From Isoetes taiwanensis (taxonomy: Eukaryota > Streptophyta > Lycopodiopsida > Isoetales > Isoetaceae): 64,000 nucleotides of DNA. Where the stretch lies: assembly GCA_021234155.1 (NCBI GenBank), contig JAJEKV010000004.1, forward strand, positions 8,374,109-8,438,108, in the 5' to 3' direction. Position 1 is the first letter of the stretch. Every line of letters starts with the position of its first letter. Made by a program: the position numbers and the translations under genes. Positions 12,150-23,087 of this stretch are shown here, piece after piece. Under the pieces are notes generated by a model. That model saw only the letters and a program-made list of their open reading frames with translations. It ran no database searches and had not been told where the DNA came from.

Positions 12150-12715
12150 CTCGTACACTTTGATTGTGTACTTATAGTACCTTGGGTAGTGTAGAGTACG
12201 TCTTGTACCTCTAATGTGCAGGGTCAAAAAAAAAAAAATAAAAAAAATTATGAGTTTAAATCATATCCTCAAGACAATTTTGTGTCTCCCTAATGTCTAA
12301 TGTCAATTTCAAGGCTATAAAAACTCTAATTGTATGTTTCTCGCTCTTGTAGTGTTCGACAAAGAGCAGGTAAAATTTTTGTGCTTATATTTCTTTGCTT
12401 TAGTACTAATTTCAATCCATTTACATGAATTTCTTATTGTGGGTTCTTATTTGACCAGCCAGATCTCTTAACCAACTCCTTATAGTTCAGATCTTATAGA
12501 AAAAAAAGTCTAACCTCAAGTGCAAATTTGCAAAACTTACATAAAGAACTTTATATTTTTCCCGTACGTAACGTACTGTACGTACTATACATAAAACAGA
12601 ACAGCACATGGCAAACGTACATAACGTACTAAAAAACTCTAAAGTACATGAAAGGTACAGTACCTTGGAAGACGTACTGTACAAGTACTGTACACTAAGT
12701 ACGTGACAACATTGC
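12150..12715. repeat. GTAC-rich low-complexity region with poly-A run
   Basis: The tetranucleotide GTAC and variants such as ACGTACTGTAC recur many times, densest at 12560-12705. An interrupted A run lies at 12228-12247. No coding sense is seen. It resembles an old, diverged palindrome-rich satellite. Confidence 0.45.
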
Positions 12716-13121
12716 CACAGACAGAGTCATGACAATGGTTTTGACTAGCATAGAACATTGGCTAGAGGATGTAGAACATTGACTACCATTCCTCCTGTAC
12801 TGTGGCGTGATTGTAGTCTTCCAAATATGTAATCTCATGGAGTCACTCTATGGAACTACTCTAGGTTGCATCTCATCAGTTCAATGAGGCAGGAATGGGA
12901 CGAGTCCCCTCTCTCAGAGCACAAAGGATCTGTAGGTGGCTAGAGGATCGCGGCAACACATGTCCGTACCCCACTTGAGAATGGGTGGCTTGTGTCATTG
13001 GTTGTTTCAAATTTTAGCCTAAAATTAAAACTTAAATGTTTTCAATACCTGACGTAATGGACGTCTCAGCCCGCTGACACTACTGTAACAGTTACAACAC
13101 CATCTAGACTATTACATAGTG

Positions 13122-13405
13122 TCAATGTCGGCCTCACCTACAATGTCAGCTATAGTATCACTTATAATGTCAACTATACCTTTAAAGGTTTCATTATTCA
13201 CGACGTCACTTATATCATCAACCATAATATTACCATTAAGGTCAGTGGTAGAGTCGCCTATAGAATCATCTATAACATCAAGTATAGTTTCACATATACT
13301 GTCGTGTTTCTTGTCATATACCATGTCATAACACCACTCATAATGTTGAAGTTATTGTCACAAATAAAATCATGAATATTGTCATCTCTAGTGTCATAAA
13401 ATTGT
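13122..13405. repeat. 12-bp minisatellite, about 23 units, strongly diverged
   Basis: Units of 12 bp close to TCACCTATAATG run in strict register from 13122 through about 13349, with TCA or a near variant at nearly every 12th base. After an 8-bp phase slip they continue at 13358, 13370, 13382 and 13394. Related TCAATAGTAATG copies lie at about 13426 and 13458. Because 12 is a multiple of three, open frames of 70 codons exist on both strands. The minus frame has a four-residue period with Asp and Ile/Val. Base substitutions are frequent, yet no indel is seen over about 19 units. Confidence 0.8.
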
Positions 13406-14700
13406 AAAGAACGCAATCTATTATGTCAATAGTAATGTCATGCTAATAATCGCATTTTGTCAATAGTAATGTCATATGTTGATAATCACATTTACATTCT
13501 CCAATGCCACTATTCATGTTACTTAGAAGTAATACAATGCTATTGTGTCAACAATAAAAATGTGTGTTTCTTTTTAATATCCTTGGACCGTAAAAGATTG
13601 TATGAATCTTCCACAACAGCGGTCAAGATTATGTGGTTAATAAAAACAAAACCAATAAAAACAAAACCAATGGTCCTGAAAAGTTAAACCAAGAGAATTG
13701 TTTATCAAATTTAAAACATTGCTGTAAACTCTATTTCAATAATGCCTACACCTTGCATAATCTCAATGTAGAATTGGAGCCCAAAAAGTCATTTAAATCT
13801 TAATGTGGATTTGAACCCACAAGATCATTACTTCATAAAGCAACCACGTGAAAAAAACAAAAAACAAACACATTAGTTCACTAGGATGAAGTCGCCAAAA
13901 CATAGTGGTATCCTTGGCCCGAAGAAGCACTACCACTGCCAGAAGGTTTACCCAAACATATACAACAAATTCCACTATCCTCAGCAAGGTAATCATGGTT
14001 GGGAGACTTCAGCGAGTCAAAATTTAATAGCAAGGATATCTTCCAATGAATTGATATTCATAAGCCTCCAATGGCTGCTGCACTGGAATTAAGTTTCAAC
14101 TTCATCATCCATACATGCAAAGCAAAACAATATAGACCTTGGGTCGGTTATTTTTCGTGGCGTGTATTCTCGTGCTGCCGCGTGACAGTTCCCTCCACTA
14201 CAGAATGGAAATAGAATTCACCTATTCCGCTTGACCAGCTGCGTAAGGTTTTTATAATTTAGGTTTACTCTGAGTTTTCTTCAACAATTTTGTTTCGATT
14301 TCAATTGAGCTCTGAGTTTTGATGATGAGTTCACATGTTGCATTTTTTATTCACACCAGCAATGCCTACAACAGAACTTGCATGTGAATCAGCAATGCCG
14401 GAATAGAACTGGAATGCCCATAACAGCCTTGCATGTGAATCCGACATGAGTTTTGATTTTTGCAGGTGCCACAACTCTGCGTTTTATTCTTTGCAGGTGT
14501 TGAATCTCTCAGTTCTAAGTTCTTCGCTCGTGCTCTGAGCTCTGAGTCTAGGTGAAGTCTGCTGGATCTGATTTTTGAGTTTCTGAGTTTTTTTTGCCAG
14601 ATCCTAAATCTCTATTCTGTTTTCTTTTGTGTATGATAGATCCCAAACCTCTGTTTTTGCTGCCAGATCTTAAATACAAAAAAACCCTCGTGAAGTTCTA
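13406..14700. other. Non-coding stretch
   Basis: AT-rich DNA with short spurious frames. No element was recognised apart from trailing minisatellite-like copies up to about 13490. Confidence 0.4.
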
Positions 14701-14702
14701 TA

Positions 14703-14828
14703 TTGTAGGGGAATGGCATTTAATCTCCCATTCCCCATTTATCCGGTGGGCTGCTCCCGGCCGCCGCCAATCGCAGCAACCATCGGATAAATAGGCAATG
14801 GCATTCTCAAATGCCATTCCCTATACAA
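14703..14828. mobile_element. Short MITE with 20-bp terminal inverted repeats and TA flanks
   Basis: The left end, TTGTAGGGGAATGGCATTT (14703-14721), is matched by the reverse complement of 14809-14828, apart from a small internal difference (GTAGGGG against GTATAGGG). TA dinucleotides flank both ends, as expected for a Tc1/mariner-type TA target duplication. Inside, TTTATCCGGTGG and CCATCGGATAAA form a second inverted pair, so the whole 126 bp can fold back. There is no coding capacity. Confidence 0.7.
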
Positions 14829-15764
14829 TAACATGCGTGCTAGATCCTCTCAATCCAAAAGAAACCACATCTAATATGCAATAGAGAACCACTTGATAAC
14901 CTCTTGTGACATGAGCTAGTCCACCTCCTTATTTACCCCAGCCAATTGTTTGATATACTTTCGACAGGAATAAAATGCAATGATATTCATTACAAGCATA
15001 ACATAATAAATCAAATGGAAACCTAATTTGACAAAGTCTTAAGCATAATTACAAAGCCAGTTCAAATTCCTACTCAGCCGTTAGGTTATTGATTCATGAG
15101 GCATTATATTGTCTCTGCATAGATGATGATGGGTATTGAACCCTAAGCCACATAAGTAAATCAGAAATGTAAAAAAGGTAGTCTGTGAATTTAAAGCCTT
15201 AGAAATTGCTAGCTCACTAATGGCATTGATCCCACACTAAGCAATGGCACCTCATCCATATTGCTTAAGCACTGATGAATTGAAATCTATACATGCAAAC
15301 TTTTTCCTGCACGTTTGAAAGCTCCGATAGAAAGGCCACTAATGGTTGTATCCACGGAGATTGTTTGCACAAAGTGAATGCTTGGTACACATGCCACATC
15401 TGAACATATATAATCTATTCTATCATTTTTCTTTTCTCTTCTTTTTTTTGTGGGGCCAATTTTTCTCCGCCGTCATTTTCAACAGCTCTTGCCACCTTTT
15501 GGCCTCCATTTTTGTATAGAGATGTAGGAATTGTAGTATACGATAAATCATCCAACTCAAGAAGATATATCGTTCTACTAAGTATTGGCCAATGTTTAAT
15601 GCAGAATCAGTGGATAGTTTTCACCAGTTGTGTTGGTGGCTGTCATCCAACCAAAACAGTGAATTTAATGGATCCATTTTTCAGTTTATTTAAACTTTCA
15701 ATGCTGCTATGAGAATTTTAAACGATTTTCATAGGTTCAAGATAGATTGATGACATCAAGGAAG
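14829..15764. other. Non-coding stretch
   Basis: Nothing recognisable on either strand. Confidence 0.4.
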
Positions 15765-15808
15765 GTATTTTTATCGTCCACGGAGACCAATCGGTCTATA
15801 AGGGTGGT
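15765..15808 (-). mobile_element. LINE 3'-end stub with terminal hairpin
   Basis: On the minus strand this reads as a 5-bp stem-loop (AGACC at 15784-15788 with GGTCT at 15793-15797), then CTCCGTGGACG, then an A/T-rich tail. The same arrangement ends the degenerate LINE at 42.3 kb and recurs at 59.84 kb. It is probably a severely 5'-truncated insertion of that family. Confidence 0.5.
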
Positions 15809-16130
15809 AGTTTGATTTAAAGACTTTGTTGTGACAATTTGATTGGCTTTTAACATCAAAATTGTGTTTCTTCTTTAATTCTGGTCATGGCAGTCTTCAA
15901 TGGGCCAACCTTGGAGCCTATGGGGCTGCCACCTTAGTCTTGGTGGTGCTAATACCCCCATAAGTTGGGGTGGCATTATCAATTTGGCGCGTGACAAATT
16001 TTTCCACATAGGATACCTCGTTGGGCATCTTGCAATGTTGTATGTATAGCCTTGGAGATGCATATATGGGTGTTAACTTGATTTTGCGCTTAAGTGCGCA
16101 GCCAATGGACACCCTCCCCTATATTCTTAA

Positions 16131-16670
16131 ACTTTTTTTTTCCAGATAGACCATGACATGGGCCCGAGCCTTCATGACATAGGCCCGAGCCCACTGACAT
16201 AGGCCCGAGCCTTTTTATTCTGCCTTGTTGCCTCAATCTCTGCTCTAACACAGATTTTGTACCCCATTGAACTTCATTTGGCATGCTTTAGTGTTCTAAT
16301 TGCCTTATAGGTATTGCTATGCCTCTTAAAAGGTACAAGTTCTCCTACATCAATTAAATCTTCTTTGAGAGACTTGAGATAAAAAAAATAAAACAAGTCA
16401 CATTTGAATGTATCTTTTCTTGTGATGGGTTTTGAAGAGATTTCTTAAACTTTCGTTTTCCAGATCGACCATGACATAGGTCCGAACCGTTTCTTCTGCT
16501 TTGTTGCCTCAAGCTCTGCTCTCAGTGACAGATTCTGTACCCCATTGAATTTCCAGTTGACATCCTTTAGTGTTCTAATTGCCCTATAGGTACTTATTGC
16601 TTTGCCTCCTAAAAGAGTACAGAGTCTCCTGCACCAGTTAAATCTTCTTTGAGAGATTTGAGCTTGGTTA
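16131..16670. repeat. Tandem duplication of about 220 bp with a 20-bp triplicate
   Basis: Copy 1 (about 16131-16375) and copy 2 (about 16446-16668) share long stretches such as TTTAGTGTTCTAATTGCC and TTAAATCTTCTTTGAGAG. Copy 1 contains three consecutive copies of a unit holding GACATAGGCCCGAGCC (about 16154, 16174 and 16195); copy 2 has one diverged copy. No coding assignment. Confidence 0.6.
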
Positions 16671-17092
16671 TTTATTTCTACCAACACCAGGGCATTGATC
16701 TAACGATCATCATATTTCCAAACCGAGTGTATGCTAAGAAAGTGGTCAAAATGAACAATGTCCAAATGCAGCATGATTTGGCTTGAAGGAAAGCTGAACC
16801 AAATCCCTTATGACTGCTGAAAGGATTTCTTGATCTGCCTGCTTTGGACAAACCAGCTTCTACCCAAGCCCTTCAGATTTCATCGTAATACATCATCTTT
16901 CCCAAGGTACAGTACATACAGGATTTACATACATAATTTACACTGCTCCAGACTGACGGATGCTCTCAGGTTATGCAAACTTGCCTAGATGTCACGAGAC
17001 CAATAATAGTGAGGTGCTACACTGTAGTGGGGCTGGGCCTTTAGTGGAGGGAAAAAGCTGCCGTTTGTTGTAGTGCACCATCTTATCAACTC
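16671..17092. other. Downstream flank (likely 3' untranslated region) of the PPR gene
   Basis: It lies 3' of the minus-strand PPR frame. In all three frames it lacks the E2/E+ or DYW sequence that normally continues PLS-type PPR proteins. Confidence 0.4.
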
Positions 17093-19879
17093 TTAAGGCC
17101 CTTGGCAAGCAATTCCTTCGAAGCACCTTTTTCCTAGCTCTACATTGCCATGCATTCTGCAAGCACTGAGCAAAGTCATCAAACCAACAACATTGGATTG
17201 CATATTATCCTTGAGTAACTCTTCTGCATCTTTAAAGCATGTTGAACGACCTAGAAGATCAATCATGCAATTATAATGAAGTACACCAGGGGTTATGTCA
17301 TCGCATTCAACCATGGAATAAAAGTAGACACGGGCTTCATCCACTAGGCCTGCATGACTGCATGTAGTAAGGATAGCAAGATATGTTATACTATCTGGTT
17401 TAGTACCATCATATTGCATGCTTTCCATGTAGTGGATAGCCAAGTTAACATTGCCATGTTGGGCATATCCTGCAATTATTGCATTCCATGCAACTACATT
17501 TCTAATTGGTGCATTGTCAAAAATTTGACGTGCTTCCTCTAAACTTCCACATTTACCATACATATCAATGATCCTGGACCCAATCTCAGGATCCGTATGA
17601 TATGTATAATCAATGACTTGCTCATGGATGCGTCTTCCTTGTTCAATAGTTCCAATGTTACTACATCCCTTCAACGCACTCAAGAAAGTCATTCTGTCTA
17701 GTTCTACTCCTTCGCATTGTAGGTCGTCAAAGCATTGCAATGCAAGAAAGCCTTCACCATGTAGGGCATACCCATCAATCATCGTATTCCAAGACACTAG
17801 ATCGGGATTTAACAATTTGTCAAAGACATTGCATGCCTCTCCCAAGCTTCCACATTTGGCATACATGTCAATCAACGTGTTGCTTACATGGAGATTAAAC
17901 TGGAAATTCCATACAATAGTTTGTTCATGTATGTATCTGCCATGCTCTATGTCAGCAATGCTGCCACATGCTTTTAATATACTTGAAAATGTCATCACGT
18001 CTTGCTTTAGCCCTTGAAGTTGCATATTATTAAAGCACTCAAGGGCAAGCAAACCTTCCCCGTGTTGTGCATATGCTGCAATCATTACGTTCCAAGACAC
18101 CATATCTTGATTCAATATGGCATTAAATGCTCTTTGTGCCTCAAGAAAGCTCCCACATTTTGCATACATATCAACAAGGGAGTTTGCCACAGTAATGTCC
18201 ACTTGAAAACCACTCTTCAGCACCTGATCATGAACCTGCCTGCTTAACACCAAATTCTGAATGCTACCAGCTGCTTTTAAGGTGCTCAAAAATGTGACTT
18301 TATCTTGCATGATACCCCTGATTTGCATTGCACTGAATAGATCTAAGGCTTGCAAAGCATCGCCATGTTGAGCATATCCTGTGATCATTGCATTCCACGA
18401 TACCAGATCTGGCTTTTGCATTTTATTAAAGACTAGCCTTGCTTCTTTCAAGCTGCCGCATCTAGAATACATATCAATAAGAATGTTTCTGAGAACAACA
18501 TCTAAGTGGAGTCCACTTTGAAGAATTTGTTCATGGATACATCTGCCCTGCTCTAGGACTTTGGCAGTACCACATGCTTTCAAAGTGCCCAAAATTGTCA
18601 GCTTGTCTGGTATCACATCCTCGTATTGCATGTTGCTGACCATTTTTAGAGCAAGAAGCCCTTCGCCATGCTGTGCATATCCAAATATCATGGCATTCCA
18701 TAATACAAGATTTCGTTTTTGCATCCTGTGAAAGACATTCTGTGCCTCATATAAACTTCCACATTTGACAAACATGTTGACAAGACTACTGCAAAGAACA
18801 ACATCAAATTCGATTCCACTCTCCATAATCTTCTCGTACATTAACCTTCCCTGTTCTATGTCCGCTACAGCCCCACATGCTTTTAACATGCTCAAGAATG
18901 TGACTTTGCTTGGCTTTAGTCCTTCAAAATGCATCTTATCAAAACATTGTGAAGAAAGAAGAATGCTGCCATTCTGTGCATGTCCCGAAATGATTGCATT
19001 CCATGATATAGTGTCTCTACTTGGCATTTTGTTGAAATTGTTGGATGCCTCTTCAATTTTCTCGCATTTCACATACATATCCACTAGGGTATTGCCGACT
19101 ACAAGGTTTAATTGTAATTTATCCTCAATGATTCTTTCATGGATATATCTGCCTTTCTCTATCCATCCCAAACAGCCACATGCTCTTAAGCTGCTCGAAA
19201 ATGTTATCCTATCTGGCTTCACGCCATTATCTTGCATGTGTTCAAAGCATTCAAGAGCAAGAATGGCTTCATCATGTTGAGCATATCCAGAAATCATTGC
19301 ATTCCATGTCACAACATCGGGATTCTGAAAATTATCGAATACCCTCCGTGCCTCATCCAAGCTTCCACATTTAGCATACATGTCAAGCAATGTATTCCCA
19401 ATAACAAGGTCTAACAGGAGGCCATTCTGAATTATCCGTTCATGAATTAGCCTTCCATCACTAAGTGCTGAAAGTCGTGAACATACCTTAAGATAAGCAA
19501 GGTAGATGTAGTTATCCAATTCCCAGGACAGTGACGTTCTGCGACATAATTCGTGGGCAGTTTCAACCGGTCCAAACCTTGCATAAGCCGAAATAAGAGT
19601 CCCCCATGTAGACGGATTCGGGAACAATGACTTGTTAAACGACTCATTTGCTTCAACAAAGAACCCACAAAAAGAAAACAAACGAATAAACTGTTCACTG
19701 AGAAGAGAATAAGAATCAAGTCCATATTCAGTGATAACGGACTGCACATGTCTGCCACATTTCAAATCCTTCCTTCTGGTGCACTCCTGCAAGATGCTGC
19801 ATGCAATGTCTAGTGCCTCCTCTTCTCGTCCACTCTTGCAAACTTGGCTGAGGTTGTTCAAACATAAATGCCTGCTCAT
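17093..19879 (-). CDS. PLS-type pentatricopeptide repeat protein, 928 aa, truncated in the E domain
   Basis: An intact intronless frame. PLS-type PPR proteins are RNA-binding proteins of mitochondria and plastids, mostly site recognition factors for C-to-U editing. Residues 1-156 hold an atypical N-terminus and a partial first module. From about residue 157, seven P-L-S modules of about 101 residues follow. Each has an S motif (LxDMYAKCGSxxEAxxxF), a P motif (VSWNAMIxGYAQHGxxxxAL) and an L motif (ITFLSxLKACGxxxxIxxGRxIHEx). The last modules end in MIDLLGRS and LLSACRMHGNVELGKR, the start of an E1 motif, and the frame stops 10 residues later. No full E1/E2, E+ or DYW domain is present, so it would need a DYW partner if it edits. 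I see no obvious targeting peptide; organellar location rests on the family. The start is the first ATG of the repeat-bearing frame. Confidence 0.9.
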   Translation of the reverse strand: MSRHLCLNNLSQVCKSGREEEALDIACSILQECTRRKDLKCGRHVQSVITEYGLDSYSLLSEQFIRLFSFCGFFVEANESFNKSLFPNPSTWGTLISAYARFGPVETAHELCRRTSLSWELDNYIYLAYLKVCSRLSALSDGRLIHERIIQNGLLLDLVIGNTLLDMYAKCGSLDEARRVFDNFQNPDVVTWNAMISGYAQHDEAILALECFEHMQDNGVKPDRITFSSSLRACGCLGWIEKGRYIHERIIEDKLQLNLVVGNTLVDMYVKCEKIEEASNNFNKMPSRDTISWNAIISGHAQNGSILLSSQCFDKMHFEGLKPSKVTFLSMLKACGAVADIEQGRLMYEKIMESGIEFDVVLCSSLVNMFVKCGSLYEAQNVFHRMQKRNLVLWNAMIFGYAQHGEGLLALKMVSNMQYEDVIPDKLTILGTLKACGTAKVLEQGRCIHEQILQSGLHLDVVLRNILIDMYSRCGSLKEARLVFNKMQKPDLVSWNAMITGYAQHGDALQALDLFSAMQIRGIMQDKVTFLSTLKAAGSIQNLVLSRQVHDQVLKSGFQVDITVANSLVDMYAKCGSFLEAQRAFNAILNQDMVSWNVMIAAYAQHGEGLLALECFNNMQLQGLKQDVMTFSSILKACGSIADIEHGRYIHEQTIVWNFQFNLHVSNTLIDMYAKCGSLGEACNVFDKLLNPDLVSWNTMIDGYALHGEGFLALQCFDDLQCEGVELDRMTFLSALKGCSNIGTIEQGRRIHEQVIDYTYHTDPEIGSRIIDMYGKCGSLEEARQIFDNAPIRNVVAWNAIIAGYAQHGNVNLAIHYMESMQYDGTKPDSITYLAILTTCSHAGLVDEARVYFYSMVECDDITPGVLHYNCMIDLLGRSTCFKDAEELLKDNMQSNVVGLMTLLSACRMHGNVELGKRCFEGIACQGP

Positions 19880-20097
19880 TGTTCAGTGCACGATAGCATG
19901 AAGCGTGATGCACATAAATTTCAGAGAACAAAACCATGCCTTCAACAAAATAGAGTACCTGGCCCATTTTGCATTCAAATGCTGGAAAACGGTAATGTCG
20001 TGTGGGGAGAGCTGCAAGCTGGTGAGAGAGATCATTAACTGTTGAGTTCGAAGAGTTTACTCTGCGTCCTGATTAAAGTTTCGAAAAAAAAACGTCG
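19880..20097. other. Upstream flank of the PPR gene
   Basis: The 5' side of the minus-strand PPR frame. I could not identify a convincing TATA box or upstream exon. Confidence 0.3.
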
Positions 20098-20240
20098 GCC
20101 TTTTCATCTTGTTTTTTAAAAGTGAAAACTGCTGTGGATGCGTTGTTGATTTTTGGTGCCGGAAAAAGCTTGGGAACGCCTGAAATATCAGGCTGGAGTT
20201 TTTTTTGTCAAGAAATTCCTGCCGGCATTAAAATTTCAGG
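20098..20240 (+). repeat. Dispersed repeat, copy 1
   Basis: Related over about 140 bp to 24428-24592. Shared blocks in the same order include GTGGATGC/ATGGATGC, GGTGCCGGAA, GAAATATCA and a CCTGCC-GGCA block. The right part overlaps the left arm of the foldback element that follows. Confidence 0.55.
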
Positions 20241-21407
20241 GCGTGCGCCCAGGCTCGCGGCTGCCGCCGCTCTCCAAGGCTTTCGTCCCGAAATGTTAGG
20301 GTAGGCCACATTTCTTGTTATTATCATCTGTTTTACATCCTATAATTTTCTATGACTTTCCTGTGACACCTGGCAGGGTGCTAGTGCCAGCTGTCCTAGC
20401 TAGTGCCATCTGGCACCAAACCTTCACTGCATGTCCAACAAACTTTGATCGCCTGAGCACAGAGTTTTCTAAGAATCTGCTTCCAACGAGGGGGTTTTAC
20501 ATAATCTTGGCATACCTTATTAGATTATTTCCATCCTAATAGAAGCCGTAGCTCTACCTCCAACGAATCTGATGATCTAAAACAAGCCGATCTTGCCGGA
20601 ATAATGCATGCACTAGGATCAAATCCTCGCATCGGATCTTGCTTCTTGAATACCCAAAAATAAAAAACAGCTCAAAACCTAGCCTAAAAATTCCAAAATC
20701 CACCTTTCCGAGACTAATGAAGATCAAAATGCCGAAGGAATAACAAGATCTGGCAGATTTATAGAGGTAAAACGCTCAAAAAGGAAGGCTTTAAGGCCGG
20801 AAAGCCAAAAACAGGGCAAGATCCACGGGGAACAGGGCTTCTTTGTAGCAAGATGAAGATCAAAGTGATCCATTTGCTCCGAGACTAATGAAGATCAAAG
20901 TGCCACTTGTTGCATGTACCTCCGGTAATTTAAATCTGCAAGAAAAACATGTTAGGGACGATCAAAATCATCGAATCGAAAGATAATCATGCTAAACCTC
21001 TCAAAATACTATCGAGGAAAGTCTTTGAATCAACACAAAAAGATGCCGGCGCCTAATCGAAAATGCTCCAAAATCGAGGCGCTACCGCCAAAATCAACAC
21101 CAGACAGTCCGCAACACACAAAAAGACGATGCAGCAAGCAAAAAAGTGCACAAAGAAGCTAAGCGGCTAACGGACCGCCATAGCCGACCTCGCCATAGCC
21201 AAAAATGTCAAGACCAAAATTCGGCCACACGTGCGAAATGTGGCCTACCCTGTTTTTAAGGTGGGGGAATGTTGACCATGCGTTGCCATTACGGAGGCGC
21301 TTGTCCGGCCTCGCCGCTCGCTCGCCAGTGGCCTTTACCCCGCCGTGAATGGCCTATGGCCTGCGCGCTCACATTACCCCTAACGAAATTTTATGTCGGC
21401 AGGAATT
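20213..21407. mobile_element. Foldback element, about 1.2 kb, nested inverted repeats
   Basis: The outer arms pair AATTCCTGCCGGCATTAAAA (from 20214) with the reverse complement of 21385-21407 (GAAATTTTATGTCGGCAGGAATT). The inner arms are a perfect 17-bp inverted repeat: AGGGTAGGCCACATTTC at 20298-20314 against 21235-21251. No transposase frame lies between them. This is typical of a non-autonomous foldback DNA transposon. Confidence 0.5.
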
Positions 21408-21417
21408 ACCTATTCCC

Positions 21418-21483
21418 AAAAAAATGCTGAACTAGTCAAAAGCACGTTTGAAAAAAATGCTGAACTAGTCAAAAGCACATTTG
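21418..21483. repeat. Two tandem copies of a 31-bp unit
   Basis: The unit containing ATGCTGAACTAGTCAAAAGC occurs twice back to back. Confidence 0.8.
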
Positions 21484-23087
21484 ATTTCTTTGTATAGCCA
21501 TGAAAAAGGAGAGAAAACAAGCTCGGAAGCCACAGGGCCACGCTGAGAGAAAGCCACGATCGACCAACCGGGAAAGAAAGCCATTTAGAAGACGGTCATT
21601 TGGTACCGCCTTGGAGGCAACATCGCCACGCCGAGAAAAGAAAAAGAAAAATATATATGTCCTAAGGACCTCCAACGAACCCAATGAATCAATAGAAAAA
21701 AGTGCAAGCGATCCCAAATCATCTGTGAAAGGGGGAGGCAGGGAAGCTAGGTAGAGGCGACAACAGCCAAATGCAAAAGCCCAAGAGAACGTCGATAGCT
21801 AACAAAGAGAAAAATGGGCTATAAATAGGAGAGCGCGATGATGGGGCATCCCCATCCAAGGAATGACGGTTCTATTGCTGGCGCAATAGAACTGTGGCAT
21901 TATCGAGTTTTTTGCATTGTTTGTTTATTTGTTTGTTTGTTTGTGGGAGTTAAATAGACATTTCATGGAAAAAGATTGTCCTTATGTGCAAGTGTTTGCC
22001 ATTATTATTAATAGTTTTAGAGCATGTCTAATAGCTTGTGTCTAAGTTGAGGTAAGGTCCAGGAGTTCTTGAAGCGTGTTTTATATTGAGCTATTGGATG
22101 TTTGATGGGTTTAAAAGTAGTGCAATATGTGTGCAAAGGATCTGCATATTTGTTGTTATTGTGCTACTTGAGGATAAGGAGTTAATACGACATTGTGTTT
22201 TGTAGTTATAACAGATTGGGAGTAAGATGTTAATCTGTAGTTGTTTGTTTACTTTATGGTTTGGATCATTTAGTTGAGGTTGTTGATTTTGTTTTGAAGA
22301 CATTGTATCAAACTATTGTACATTTATTTCTTCAAGGTTACAAGTGTTTAACCATCTTTATATAATGCTAGTGAAGTTCAATTGTTTGTCCATCCTTTTT
22401 CAATGTTAGTAATAAGTTTAGCTTTGAATGCATTGTATGTATTCTGGTTTTTGCATTGTATATTGAATGGAAAGGTGTCTGGAGACTATCTTGAAGAACT
22501 TGATAAGCATAACATGCCCTCCATACACGCATAAGACTGTTTGATTTGAGTGCATAATTAACCAACGTTCATCCATTCCTTATACTCGTCCATTCCTGAC
22601 CCTTGATGGAAGCAATATTCCATGGAATATTACAAATCCATAAACCAGGGCCGTTCACTCAAAAATAAGATAGGGTCAAACCCCAATTTCTGCGTCACCC
22701 AAAGGTTACAATTGTATTCTAATGAGGTCAAACATGTATATACTGGGTAGTCAATAGCAAACCTATATACACTACATGTCCAATAGCAAAGCATTCAAGA
22801 TGAGCAACATGTGCCCTTCAATGGCAACGAACTTGAACATGCTAACCATTGTGCACAATTTAAAGGTGGTTGCCACAACATTACGTCACATGGCCTCCAC
22901 TTCAAACACAAAAAGAATAAGTGAAAATCAATTGGAATAGAGGAAGGAAGGATGCAAACATGCATGCTTGTCCAACGGCCAGCAGTAAATCGCTCCACAT
23001 CACGACCTCTCACACATCAACCTGTTTTACAACCACATCAAAGACAAAGTTCTCTTGTCCATCATATCAAATGGAGATGCAACAGAA
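21484..23087. other. Non-coding stretch
   Basis: No gene was recognised. A TTTG microsatellite lies at about 21920-21945. Confidence 0.4.

Noticed and set aside
13112-13331. Seventy-codon frames on both strands
   Set aside because: Explained by the 12-bp repeat period, which is a multiple of three. Kept as a repeat, not a gene.
17354-19758. Several plus- and minus-strand frames of 60-171 codons inside the PPR gene
   Set aside because: Shadows of the long PPR frame; their sequence shows no independent motif.
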